Source of the DNA: JBICIG01 sp043101605
Lineage (GTDB): Bacteria > Planctomycetota > Phycisphaerae > Phycisphaerales > UBA1924
Assembly (NCBI GenBank): GCA_043101605.1
Contig: JBICIG010000038.1
Coordinates: 1-11,200 of the forward strand
Length of the DNA: 11,200 nucleotides
Direction of reading: 5' to 3'
A program made the position numbers and the translations under genes. Shown here piece by piece: positions 1-8,188 of the stretch. Under the pieces are notes generated by a model. It did no database searches. It saw nothing but the letters and a program-made list of their open reading frames with translations, and was not told where the DNA came from. Position 1 is the first letter of the stretch, and each line of letters starts with the position of its first letter.

Positions 1-48
1 GCGGCCCTGGAGGCACCCGCGGAGATCGCGGGCGTCGAACGGGGCTGA
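1..48 (+). CDS. C-terminal end of an upstream gene (partial)
   Basis: Frame 1 is open from the left edge and ends at a TGA at 46-48, giving a 15-residue tail (AALEAPAEIAGVERG). Codon third positions are almost all G or C, like the real genes of this window, and a 192-base non-coding stretch follows, so this is plausibly the end of a plus-strand gene that begins outside the window. The piece is too short to identify, and a chance open frame cannot be excluded. Confidence 0.35.
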   Translation, partial: AALEAPAEIAGVERG

Positions 49-240
49 AGGCAGTCACTCGTCCCCGAGTGTTTGCGCGGCACGGGGAACATTCCCGCTT
101 CGCTTCCGGTTGCGCCCTGACACGGAGAGCGATCCGCGGAAACGCCGCGGCGTCGGGCCCCGGCAGATCGGGGGTTGACGAGCGTAGGGCGTCCCGCGCG
201 ATCGCCGGGCAATCTCGGTATCTCAACGAAGGGACACACC
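49..240. other. Intergenic region upstream of the PfpI-like gene
   Basis: No convincing coding sequence is seen here. Two short dyads are visible: GGGAA-CA-TTCCC at 85-96, and a CCGCGG...CCGCGG hairpin (6-bp arms, 5-base loop) at 134-150 that could terminate the preceding gene but has no T-run. A TTGACG hexamer at 175-180 resembles a -35 box, but I see no good -10 partner at the usual spacing. A Shine-Dalgarno-like GAAGGGA at 228-234 sits 6 bases before the ATG at 241. The transcription start of the downstream gene is therefore unresolved. Confidence 0.4.
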
Positions 241-807
241 ATGACGACGCGTTTGAAGGACAAAACGATCGCGGTGCTCGCAACGCACGGCTTCGAGCAG
301 AGCGAACTGACCCGGCCCGTGGATTCGCTGCGCGAGGAGGGTGCGACGGTGCATGTCATCGCGCCCGAGAGCGGCAGCATCCGCGGCTGGAACCACGGCG
401 AGTGGGGCGACTCGGTGAAGGTCGACAAGACGATCGCCGACGCGAGCGCGGAGGACTACGACGCGCTGGTGCTTCCCGGCGGGGTGATGAACCCCGACAG
501 CCTGCGCATGCGGCAGGACGCGACGAGCCTCGTGCGCGACTTCTTCAAGGCGGGCAAGCCGGTCTCGGCGATCTGCCACGGGCCGCAGATCCTGATCGAC
601 TGCGGCGTGCTGGACGGGCGCGAGGTGACGAGCTATCCGTCGATCAAGATGGATCTGAAGAACGCGGGGGCGCGATGGGTCGACCGCGAGGTGGTGACGG
701 ACGCGGGGCTGACCACCAGCCGAACGCCCGATGACCTCGACGCGTTCATCCGCAAGACGACCGAGGAAGTGCTCGAGGGGGTGCACGCGGGACAGGCAAC
801 GGCGTGA
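241..807 (+). CDS. PfpI/DJ-1 family protein (type 1 glutamine amidotransferase-like fold)
   Basis: A 188-residue protein of the PfpI/YhbO branch of the DJ-1/PfpI superfamily. Seen: the early strand and conserved glutamate in ATHGFEQSEL (Glu19), the LVLPGG loop (76-81), the nucleophile-elbow AICHGPQ with Cys112 followed by His113, and the family C-terminal stretch TSRTPDDLDAF. Length matches stand-alone PfpI proteins (about 165-190 residues). Relatives are described as intracellular proteases, glyoxalase III-like enzymes or protein/nucleotide deglycases linked to carbonyl or oxidative stress; the exact activity cannot be read from sequence. It lacks a signal peptide, so is cytoplasmic. ATG 241 is chosen because GAAGGGA lies 6 bases upstream and homology begins there; a longer open frame back to 175 would add residues without family similarity. 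It stands alone, convergent with the polyketide operon. Confidence 0.9.
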   Translation: MTTRLKDKTIAVLATHGFEQSELTRPVDSLREEGATVHVIAPESGSIRGWNHGEWGDSVKVDKTIADASAEDYDALVLPGGVMNPDSLRMRQDATSLVRDFFKAGKPVSAICHGPQILIDCGVLDGREVTSYPSIKMDLKNAGARWVDREVVTDAGLTTSRTPDDLDAFIRKTTEEVLEGVHAGQATA

Positions 808-869
808 CGAGGGGTTGACGCTTGAGCCTGAGAGGCGTGTCACGGGGAACGCGGGGTGCTCCGGCGGGA

Positions 870-2036
870 TCACGCCGATGCGGCCTGCGTCCCATCGCCG
901 AGACGGAGCACCGCGCCTTCGCAGGCGAGCCCGGGCCCGAACGCCAGCGCGATGACGCTGCGCGGTCGGACGCCGGGCGTTTCGCTGCGCTTCAGGCGGT
1001 CGAGGATAAACAGGGTCGTCACCGACGACATGTTGCCCAGGTCCCGGAGAACGGCGCGGGAGGCGTCCATAGCGTCGGGGCGGAGCGTAAGGCTCTGCTC
1101 GACCTCTTCGAGCACGCGGGGCCCGCCCGGGTGAACGCACCAGAGGGCGTGGTCGCGGAGCCGATCGGGCGGCTCGCCGGCACCTCGGGTCATCTGCGGC
1201 CAGAGCGACGGCGCGGCTTGCCCGATGAGGTCCGGCACCGCTTCGCCGAGCGTCATCTCGAAGGCGTGGGACCCGATGCTCCAGCCCATCTGAGCCGACG
1301 AGTCCGGGATGATTCGGGAGAAGGTGTCGATGAGTTCGAAGCGGGCGGGCCCGGCCGAGAGCACGACCGCCGCGGCCCCATCGCCGAACATGCACGACGC
1401 CACGAGTTGGTCGCGGCGGTCGGTTCGGAGCAGGTGCAGCGAGGAGAGCTCAACCCCGGCCACGAGAACGGTCGCGCCCAAATCGGCGGCGATGATGGCG
1501 CGCGCGACGCGCAGGGCATTGATCGCCGCGTGACAGCCCATGAATCCGATGTGGATGCGTTCGACCGCGTGACTCAACCCGAGGTCCGCGATGAGCCGCT
1601 GGTCGATGCCGGGAGCGTTGAAGCCCGTGCAGGAGAAGGTGACGAGGTGGGTGATGCTTGAAGGGGAGAGGGCGGTGCCAGATGACGCGTCGTCGATGGC
1701 GCGGTGCGCCGCGGTCCGCGCGAGCGGACCGGCGTGCTCCGCGTATGCCAGCATGCGGTCGCCGAGCCCGGGCTCGGGCAGATGAGGCGCTGGGTAGAGG
1801 TCCTGGGAAAGCGGACGGTCGTCGGGGTTGGTTGAGTTGAGGATGCAGGCGTGGCGGCGGAGGATGCCGCTCTTGCGTGAGATCAGCCGCACGAAGCGGG
1901 CGTCGTGTGCTTTGAGTGCGAGTCGCTCGATGAAGAACTCGGCGAACTGCTGCTGCGTCGCCGAGTGCGCCGGCAGGGCCAGGCCCGTGCCACGGATCGC
2001 GATCGGCGGCGGTGATGCTCTGGATGCAGTGCTCAC
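870..2036 (-). CDS. Type III polyketide synthase (chalcone/stilbene synthase family)
   Basis: A 388-residue, full-length type III polyketide synthase; the family is about 350-400 residues. The complete catalytic triad is visible: nucleophilic Cys168 in GFMGCHAAINAL, His302 in CVHPGGP, and Asn335 in GNMSSVTTLFILD. The CoA-thiolase-fold signatures FSCTGFNAPGIDQ (134-146), MFGDGAAAVVL and the C-terminal AFGPGL (365-370) are also present. Such homodimeric enzymes load an acyl-CoA starter, extend it with malonyl-CoA and cyclise it to resorcinols, pyrones or naphthalenes; starter and product here are unknown. The start is the GTG at 2036, because it overlaps the flavoprotein stop as GTGA and no clear Shine-Dalgarno precedes it, indicating translational coupling. 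It is the last gene of a methyltransferase-flavoprotein-synthase operon. The frame remains open to 2237, but that extension lies inside the flavoprotein gene and is not family-like. Confidence 0.95.
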   Translation of the reverse strand: MSTASRASPPPIAIRGTGLALPAHSATQQQFAEFFIERLALKAHDARFVRLISRKSGILRRHACILNSTNPDDRPLSQDLYPAPHLPEPGLGDRMLAYAEHAGPLARTAAHRAIDDASSGTALSPSSITHLVTFSCTGFNAPGIDQRLIADLGLSHAVERIHIGFMGCHAAINALRVARAIIAADLGATVLVAGVELSSLHLLRTDRRDQLVASCMFGDGAAAVVLSAGPARFELIDTFSRIIPDSSAQMGWSIGSHAFEMTLGEAVPDLIGQAAPSLWPQMTRGAGEPPDRLRDHALWCVHPGGPRVLEEVEQSLTLRPDAMDASRAVLRDLGNMSSVTTLFILDRLKRSETPGVRPRSVIALAFGPGLACEGAVLRLGDGTQAASA

Positions 2037-3247
2037 GGTGCACCGGCGGCTTTGGAGTGAAACGGGGTGGGGTAGGGCCGGGCGGATCGGCGAACCCACG
2101 ACTCGATCGCGGATCGCGTGAGTGCCGGCGGTCCTCGCATCGCGAGGGAGAGGAGAGCCGGACGACGGACGCCGCGTTGCACGAAGCGTGACCATCGCTG
2201 CCTCGGTCGGATGGCGCGGTGCTGGAAACCGCTCCATCGATCAGCGAGGAGTTCGAGGTCCGCGAGGGAGGGCTGCGCGGGCGCGTCGGCGATGAGCGAC
2301 GCGACGGTGGAGGCACCGGCGAGCGACCATGTCATCCCCTCGCCGCTGAAGGGCTCGGTGTAGCCGGCGGCATCGCCCACGACGAACAAGCCAGGCGCGG
2401 AGACCCGGGCGAGTCGGCGGGTCAGCCGCGGCGTCCCGCGGAGGGAAGTGAGCGCATCGGCGTCGATGGGCGAACCGGCCTCCTGCATCGTGGTCGCGAT
2501 CGCGGCGCGCGGGCCGCCGGCACGCCGGGTCCGCTCCGGATCGAGGGCGGCCGCGACAGCGCGCACCCTCCCCGGCAGGTCGACGAGGCCGACGTACCCC
2601 GCGCGACCGACGAACATGTCGATCCTGCGGGTGGGTGGGCCTTCAGCCGGCAATCGGGCTCCGAGGCCGAAGCGGCTGCGCGGGTGGATCGTCGGCTTGA
2701 ACCCGGGCGAGCCGAGCGGTTCGAGGCACTTTCCGTCGAGGCCGTCAGCGACGATGACCCACCGGGCGAGAAGCTCGTGCGTGGCTGCGGGGCTGGCGAC
2801 GGAGAGGCGCCAGGCTTGGCCTCGGTTGCCGAGGACGGCGCCGCGGACGCCGCTGATGAACTGTGCGCCGCGCGACTCGGCGAGCCGGACGAGTCGATCA
2901 TCGAAGTCGGCGCGGTCGATCGCGAGTCCGCCCGGATGAGCGAAGCGTCGGACGCGTCCCCGGCAGGTGATCTGGACCTCGTCGACGGGCAACGCTCGCG
3001 CGGCGGGTGACGCGTGCGAAGTTCCGGGTTGATCGAAGTGCACGCCCAGTTGGCGGGCGAGCGCGACGCCGGCGGGGTTGAGGCAGCCGCCGCACACCTT
3101 GTCGCGCGGCCAGGAACGCTTGTCGATGAGCAGCACGCGCAGGTCGGGGCGATGGTGGAGGATCCCGGCCGCGGCCGCGGCACCGGCAACGCCGGCGCCG
3201 AGGACGGCGACATCGACCCGAGCGGGGAAGGGTGGGGTGCCGGTCAC
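2033..3247 (-). CDS. FAD-dependent oxidoreductase, geranylgeranyl-reductase-like
   Basis: A 404-residue flavoprotein of the geranylgeranyl reductase/FAD-monooxygenase-like superfamily. Seen: an N-terminal Rossmann dinucleotide fold (VAVLGAGVAGAAAA, 13-26), the LLIDKRSWPRDKVCGGCLN segment (39-57) typical of geranylgeranyl-reductase-like proteins, the central VADGLDG (167-172), and the second FAD-binding motif FVVGDAAGYTEPFSGEGM (288-305). No signal peptide. Family members reduce isoprenoid double bonds or hydroxylate/halogenate aromatics. Next to a type III polyketide synthase and a methyltransferase, oxidation of an aromatic polyketide to a quinol, or reduction of a side chain, are the likeliest roles; this is inference. 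The start is GTG 3247, overlapping the methyltransferase stop as GTGA, with GGGGAC just upstream as a weak ribosome site. Its own stop (2033-2035) overlaps the synthase start in the same way. The C-terminal 60 residues are Arg-rich and could favour membrane contact. Confidence 0.9.
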   Translation of the reverse strand: MTGTPPFPARVDVAVLGAGVAGAAAAAGILHHRPDLRVLLIDKRSWPRDKVCGGCLNPAGVALARQLGVHFDQPGTSHASPAARALPVDEVQITCRGRVRRFAHPGGLAIDRADFDDRLVRLAESRGAQFISGVRGAVLGNRGQAWRLSVASPAATHELLARWVIVADGLDGKCLEPLGSPGFKPTIHPRSRFGLGARLPAEGPPTRRIDMFVGRAGYVGLVDLPGRVRAVAAALDPERTRRAGGPRAAIATTMQEAGSPIDADALTSLRGTPRLTRRLARVSAPGLFVVGDAAGYTEPFSGEGMTWSLAGASTVASLIADAPAQPSLADLELLADRWSGFQHRAIRPRQRWSRFVQRGVRRPALLSLAMRGPPALTRSAIESWVRRSARPYPTPFHSKAAGAP

Positions 3248-3924
3248 GGTGCGTCCCCGACGCATGTCCAGGTCGCGAGCCATCGGAACGGGAAGCACGC
3301 GTGAACCCGGCAGCCGTGGATGCCGGCGTCTCGTGCGAAGCGTTCGATCTCGGGCTTGGTGAGCGCGGCCCGGACCGATTGGGGTGCGTCGAAGCGCACC
3401 ACGCGCGAACCGCTGACCGCGCCGGCGACCGACGCGGCCCAGAGCCCGGCTCGGCTGCGCGAGAGATCGGAGATGACGACGACGCCGCGGGTCACGCGGT
3501 TGAGTTCGGCGAGGAACCCGACCAGATTCCGGTCGGGAATGTGATGGACGAACAGCGAGCACATCGCCGCATCCACCGAGCGGTCGTCGAGGGGGAGCCC
3601 GTCGGCGAGGATGTCCGCGCAGCGCGGTTCGGCGTCGATGCCGAGGGCGGCGGCCCGGCGGGAGGCGTGCTCGAGCGCGCGCGGGCTCAGGTCGCAGAGA
3701 ATCAGTCGGACGCGGAACCCGCGACGCGTGAGCCGCCGCACGACCTCGCACGCGACATCGCCCGACCCCGTCGCCGCGTCGAGCAGCGAGAGATCACCGC
3801 GGTTGGGGAGGCGGGCGGCGATCGCCCGCGCGATCGGGCCCGCGGCACCGCTCACGCGGTTGATCCGCTCCAGCACGCGGAGGGCCCGGTCGTGCTCGGC
3901 GGGTTCGAGCGTCGGGTCGTCCAT
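3244..3924 (-). CDS. Class I SAM-dependent methyltransferase (UbiE-like)
   Basis: A 226-residue Rossmann-fold methyltransferase. SAM-binding motif I is LLDAATGSGDVACEV (47-61); the acidic end of strand 2 is ILCDLSPRALEHA (75-87); motif II/III-like sequence follows at CADILADGLPLDDRSVDAAMCSLFVHHI (102-129), with LNRVTRGVVVISD (141-153) after it. This resembles quinone and small-molecule methyltransferases. It is the first gene of the operon and overlaps the flavoprotein by 4 bases. In streptomycetes the srsABC operon (type III synthase, methyltransferase, flavoprotein hydroxylase) makes methylated phenolic lipids/quinones, and the present operon has analogous content, although SrsB is of a different, membrane-bound methyltransferase type. 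ATG 3924 is chosen because family similarity starts close after it; the frame stays open upstream to 4137, but that part is Pro/Arg-rich and unlike a domain. The ribosome site is weak, so the exact start is uncertain. Confidence 0.85.
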   Translation of the reverse strand: MDDPTLEPAEHDRALRVLERINRVSGAAGPIARAIAARLPNRGDLSLLDAATGSGDVACEVVRRLTRRGFRVRLILCDLSPRALEHASRRAAALGIDAEPRCADILADGLPLDDRSVDAAMCSLFVHHIPDRNLVGFLAELNRVTRGVVVISDLSRSRAGLWAASVAGAVSGSRVVRFDAPQSVRAALTKPEIERFARDAGIHGCRVHACFPFRWLATWTCVGDAP

Positions 3925-3977
3925 GATCTCGGGCTGGAGGTCTCGTGATCTGATGCCGGAGCCTCGGGGAAGGGGTC

Positions 3978-4003
3978 GCGCACCGGCTCGTCGCCCGGTG
4001 CGC
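3978..4003. promoter_or_regulatory. Perfect 9-bp inverted repeat in the divergent spacer
   Basis: Arms GCGCACCGG (3978-3986) and CCGGTGCGC (3995-4003) are perfectly complementary with an 8-base spacer. The repeat lies 53 bases upstream of the methyltransferase start and 187 bases upstream of pckG. It could be an operator, or a strong hairpin in the 5' leader of the polyketide operon. In this GC-rich DNA a 9-bp perfect arm could arise by chance, so function is only suggested. Confidence 0.4.
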
Positions 4004-4103
4004 CGGGGTGCGAGCGTGAGCCCGAGATGGTACGCGCCGCGCTCGGATTGACCGGGGGCGTCGGGCGGATCGTGCGCGGAGGGTGCGACCGGTGTCGGAG
4101 GGC

Positions 4104-4109
4104 TATTCT
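4104..4109 (+). promoter_or_regulatory. Possible -10 box of the pckG promoter
   Basis: TATTCT followed by GA lies in an otherwise GC-rich divergent spacer, 81 bases before the pckG start. The same TATTCTGA string forms the -10 region of the better promoter at 7465-7494. The sequence 17-18 bases upstream is a poor -35 match, so recognition by an activator or an alternative sigma factor is possible. A TTGACC at 4048-4053 is too far away to be its partner. Confidence 0.35.
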
Positions 4110-4190
4110 GAGGGTCCTGAATCGGGGCGGGCCCCATCGGATCGGGCTGGCCCGGCGGCGAAGCAGTTCCAGGAAAGCGAGGAGGAGCCG

Positions 4191-6041
<1,851 letters not shown>

Positions 6042-6125
6042 GACCGGAGCCGGGGTCCGAAGTGCATGCAGACGGCCGGGAGCCGCCGTGGCAGGTTGCC
6101 GCCTGCTCGGCTGAGCCCTGCGCTG

Positions 6126-7349
6126 CTACCGCCCGGCGTCGATCCGCTCGACGCACTCGAGCAGTTTCCCGATTCCCGCCGGCGGCTCGTCGGCGATGAG
6201 CCACTCCATGAAGTTCAGGTCGTGGTCGTGGTCCGCGAACACATGGGCTTCGAGGTTGGTCTTGCCGACGGCGCGGAAGCGAGCCTCTAGGTCCCGGACG
6301 GACTCGGCCGGGACATGGGCGTCGTTCTCGCCGTGGAGCACATAAATCGGCAGGTCCAGGCGGAGCAGGCGAGTCTTGTTGGCTTCGAGGGCAAAGTGCG
6401 CTCGCAGCCACTCGATGGAGATCCGGAAATAGTTGTTCCAGATCCACTCCTCGTTCCCGGTCTCCACCGCGTGGAGCAGCATGTTGTGCAGGATTCGCTG
6501 GCGAATCGCGAAGTCCGCCGCATCGAGCACGCCATCGGCGTTGGCGTCGAGGACCTCGAATGTCGCGGCTCCCATCACGGCGGCCCGGTACCGTGCCACC
6601 TCCTCCCGTTCGGAACCGTACTCCTCTCGGCTGATGACACCGTCCGCGTCGGCATCGAACACGGGGCCGAGGACCAGCATCGAGCCGTGGCCCTGAAACT
6701 GGTACGCGATGACATCGTACATGTTGTCGTGGCAATACCCCGTCAGGATGATCGCATCGATCAGGTCGGGGTGACGCTCCGCGGCGAGGGCGGCGACAAT
6801 CGTGCCTTCGCTGGCGCCCAGCAGCACGACGCGCGCATCGGCGAGGCGTTCGTGCCGCTTCAACGCGAGCACCATCGACGCCAGATCATCGGCCTCGGCG
6901 ATCGGCACGGCTGTTCGGAAGATCTCGCGATCAACCGCATCGAACCAGGGCGGCTCCTGGGCGTTCGTCACACCTCGCTTGTTGTATGAGAAGAATCCGA
7001 TGCGCCGCTCGGTGAACGCCTCGGCGAAGACATCGAAGTAGTTGAAGGTCCTGCCGGCGCCGAGCGGTCGCTTGGTGAGATAGGAACCCGGGCCGGTGCC
7101 GTGCACAAAGACAACGAGCGTGCGCACGATGGCGGACTCGGGCGTGTCGGCGTCCGCGGGCGGCAGCGTCAGACGCCCCTCGGTCCGCACGCCATCGGCG
7201 AGTTGAACCTCGACCACCGTGGCCTGGCCGATCGCCCGCGCGTCGCCCGAGCCCGCGGGCTGCTGCGCGGCGTCCTGAGCGGTCGCCGCCGGGGACAAGG
7301 TCAGGCAGGCGATCAGGATGACGCACGGAGTGGCTCGTCTCTTGGTCAT
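6126..7349 (-). CDS. Exported alpha/beta hydrolase with an embedded EF-hand pair
   Basis: A 407-residue protein with a signal peptide (hydrophobic 9-24, likely cleavage after AATAQ or nearby), so periplasmic or secreted. Alpha/beta-hydrolase features: oxyanion loop FVHGTGPG (81-88), nucleophile elbow GASEG with Ser180, acid LHGENDAHVP with Asp343, and a late histidine in ADHDHDLNF (His374 or His376). Between nucleophile and acid lies a long lid with two EF-hand loops: Asp232-Asp234-Asp236-Gly237-Ile239-Glu243 and Asp268-Asn270-Asp272-Gly273-Leu275-Asp279. Their starts are 36 residues apart, the spacing of a normal EF-hand pair, so calcium binding in the lid is likely. Substrate is unknown; esterase or peptidase-like activity is possible. 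ATG 7349 is favoured because it opens the signal peptide; the frame continues to 7475 but would run across the arsR promoter. It is divergent from the ArsR operon and convergent with pckG. Confidence 0.85.
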   Translation of the reverse strand: MTKRRATPCVILIACLTLSPAATAQDAAQQPAGSGDARAIGQATVVEVQLADGVRTEGRLTLPPADADTPESAIVRTLVVFVHGTGPGSYLTKRPLGAGRTFNYFDVFAEAFTERRIGFFSYNKRGVTNAQEPPWFDAVDREIFRTAVPIAEADDLASMVLALKRHERLADARVVLLGASEGTIVAALAAERHPDLIDAIILTGYCHDNMYDVIAYQFQGHGSMLVLGPVFDADADGVISREEYGSEREEVARYRAAVMGAATFEVLDANADGVLDAADFAIRQRILHNMLLHAVETGNEEWIWNNYFRISIEWLRAHFALEANKTRLLRLDLPIYVLHGENDAHVPAESVRDLEARFRAVGKTNLEAHVFADHDHDLNFMEWLIADEPPAGIGKLLECVERIDAGR

Positions 7350-7383
7350 GATGTCGCGGGCTCCGGTGCGGTCAGGCGCCGCG

Positions 7384-7389
7384 ATGCTA
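7384..7389 (-). promoter_or_regulatory. Possible -10 box for the hydrolase gene
   Basis: Read on the minus strand this is TAGCAT, about 35 bases upstream of the ATG at 7349, in a GC-rich region with few other A/T-rich hexamers. No convincing -35 hexamer is seen at 16-18 bases. The palindromic operator of the divergent ArsR operon lies about 80 bases further upstream, so shared control is possible but not shown. Confidence 0.25.
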
Positions 7390-7464
7390 CCGCGCCCGGC
7401 TCGACGCGCCGAGTGCCCGTGCCGCCGGGGCTTGGCGGATCCGGAGGGGGCGGATTCGTGGGCC

Positions 7465-7494
7465 TTGACAGGCAAGTGATCACTTGCCTATTCT
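7465..7494 (+). promoter_or_regulatory. Sigma-70-type promoter of the ArsR-VOC-VOC operon
   Basis: A consensus -35 TTGACA (7465-7470) is followed after exactly 18 bases by TATTCT (7489-7494), a 4/6 match to TATAAT. The predicted transcription start is near 7500-7502. The repressor ATG is at 7509, so the leader would be only about 7-9 bases with no Shine-Dalgarno, i.e. near-leaderless translation. This is the strongest promoter-like sequence in the window. Confidence 0.75.
7470..7489. promoter_or_regulatory. 20-bp perfect palindrome filling the promoter spacer (putative ArsR operator)
   Basis: AGGCAAGTGA at 7470-7479 is followed directly by its reverse complement TCACTTGCCT at 7480-7489. The palindrome occupies the whole -35/-10 spacer and overlaps one base of each hexamer. 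Dyads of this size are typical targets of dimeric winged-helix repressors of the ArsR family, and the first downstream gene encodes one. Binding there would block RNA polymerase, giving autorepression of the operon. I saw no second copy in the window. Confidence 0.75.
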
Positions 7495-7508
7495 GACAAC
7501 GTGTCTCC

Positions 7509-7799
7509 ATGGACGACCTGTACCGCGCCATTGCCGACTCCACGAGACGGGCGATCCTTGACGAACTGGTCGAGCGGGACGGGCAGTCGCTCTTTGAACT
7601 CTGCGGTCGATTGACCTTGAAGCACGGCATCAGTTCGTCCCGGCAGGCGATCTCGCAGCACCTGGAAGTGCTCGAAGCCGCCGGGCTGGTCAAGGCGAGG
7701 CGCGAGGGTCGGTACAAGTTCCACTGGTTCAATGGCAAACCGCTCGAGGCGATCACGAGACGCTGGCCCGCAAAGCGCCAGCAGAAGGAGGGGCAATGA
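7509..7799 (+). CDS. ArsR-family winged-helix transcriptional regulator
   Basis: A 96-residue protein with the typical ArsR start MDDLYRAIADSTRRAILDEL, a helix-turn-helix with recognition helix near SRQAISQHLEVLEAAGLV (44-61), and a wing at KARREGRYKFHWF (62-74). The metal-binding ELCVC-type motif of classical ArsR/SmtB sensors is absent: the corresponding ELCGRL has one cysteine, and there is a short insertion (TLKHGISSS) before the recognition helix. It therefore probably senses something other than a heavy metal. It is the first gene of an operon with two VOC-fold proteins and overlaps the next by 4 bases. The 20-bp palindrome in its promoter is the obvious candidate operator. ATG 7509 is right at the family's usual N-terminus, so the near-absence of a leader is not due to a misplaced start. 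Confidence 0.9.
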   Translation: MDDLYRAIADSTRRAILDELVERDGQSLFELCGRLTLKHGISSSRQAISQHLEVLEAAGLVKARREGRYKFHWFNGKPLEAITRRWPAKRQQKEGQ

Positions 7800-8188
7800 G
7801 AATCAACCTGTGCAGCGTGACAGTCGACGATCAAGAGAAGGCGCTCCGCTTCTATACCGAGGTGCTGGGATTCCGCAAGAAGCACGACATCCCGATGGGC
7901 AAGCACCGCTGGATCACGCTGGTCTCGCCGGAGGATCCCGACGGCACCGAACTCTGCCTCGAGCCCGATGAGCACCCCGCGGTCAAGCGGTTCAAGGATG
8001 CGCTCGTCGAGGATGGCATCCCGTTTACTTCGTTCGCGGTGGAGGACATCGCCGCCGAGCACAAGCGGCTCGAATCGCTCGGCGTCCGCTTCACGCAGCC
8101 GCCGGTGAACTACGGCCCGGTGACCGCTGCCGTGTTCGATGACACCTGCGGGAATCTCATCCAGATCGCAGAGGGAGACATGGAATGA
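7796..8188 (+). CDS. VOC family protein (glyoxalase/bleomycin-resistance fold), cytoplasmic
   Basis: A 130-residue single-module-pair VOC protein: first beta-alpha-beta unit INLCSVTVDDQEKALRFYTE with GTELCLEP (50-57), second unit FTSFAVEDIAAEHKRLESLG with the closing FDDTCGNLIQIAE (114-126). The Glu/Gln positions in GTELCLEP and GNLIQI are where VOC enzymes place metal ligands. The family includes glyoxalase I, dioxygenases, epimerases, fosfomycin-resistance enzymes and antibiotic-binding proteins; the specific role is not readable. Such proteins frequently neighbour ArsR-type regulators. Its ATG overlaps the repressor's TGA (ATGA), and a strong AGGAGG at 7786-7791 precedes it, so it can be translated more efficiently than the near-leaderless repressor. 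No signal peptide. Confidence 0.9.
   Translation: MRINLCSVTVDDQEKALRFYTEVLGFRKKHDIPMGKHRWITLVSPEDPDGTELCLEPDEHPAVKRFKDALVEDGIPFTSFAVEDIAAEHKRLESLGVRFTQPPVNYGPVTAAVFDDTCGNLIQIAEGDME

Noticed and set aside
223..1395. 390-codon minus-strand open frame across the PfpI-like gene
   Set aside because: It overlaps two well-supported genes and its translation is Arg-rich without motifs.
2037..2237. Extension of the polyketide synthase to 2237
   Set aside because: It lies within the flavoprotein gene; the GTGA overlap at 2033-2036 gives a better start and a normal family length of 388.
3925..4137. N-terminal extension of the methyltransferase to an ATG at 4137
   Set aside because: The added 71 residues are Pro/Arg-rich, lack domain character and would cover the whole divergent spacer including the 9-bp inverted repeat; domain similarity starts near 3924.
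7350..7475. N-terminal extension of the exported hydrolase to 7475
   Set aside because: It would bury the signal peptide 42 residues inside the protein and run through the arsR -35 box and operator.
7465..7494. MerR-type promoter (palindrome in a long spacer)
   Set aside because: The spacer is 18 bp rather than 19-20 bp, and the adjacent regulator has ArsR, not MerR, features.
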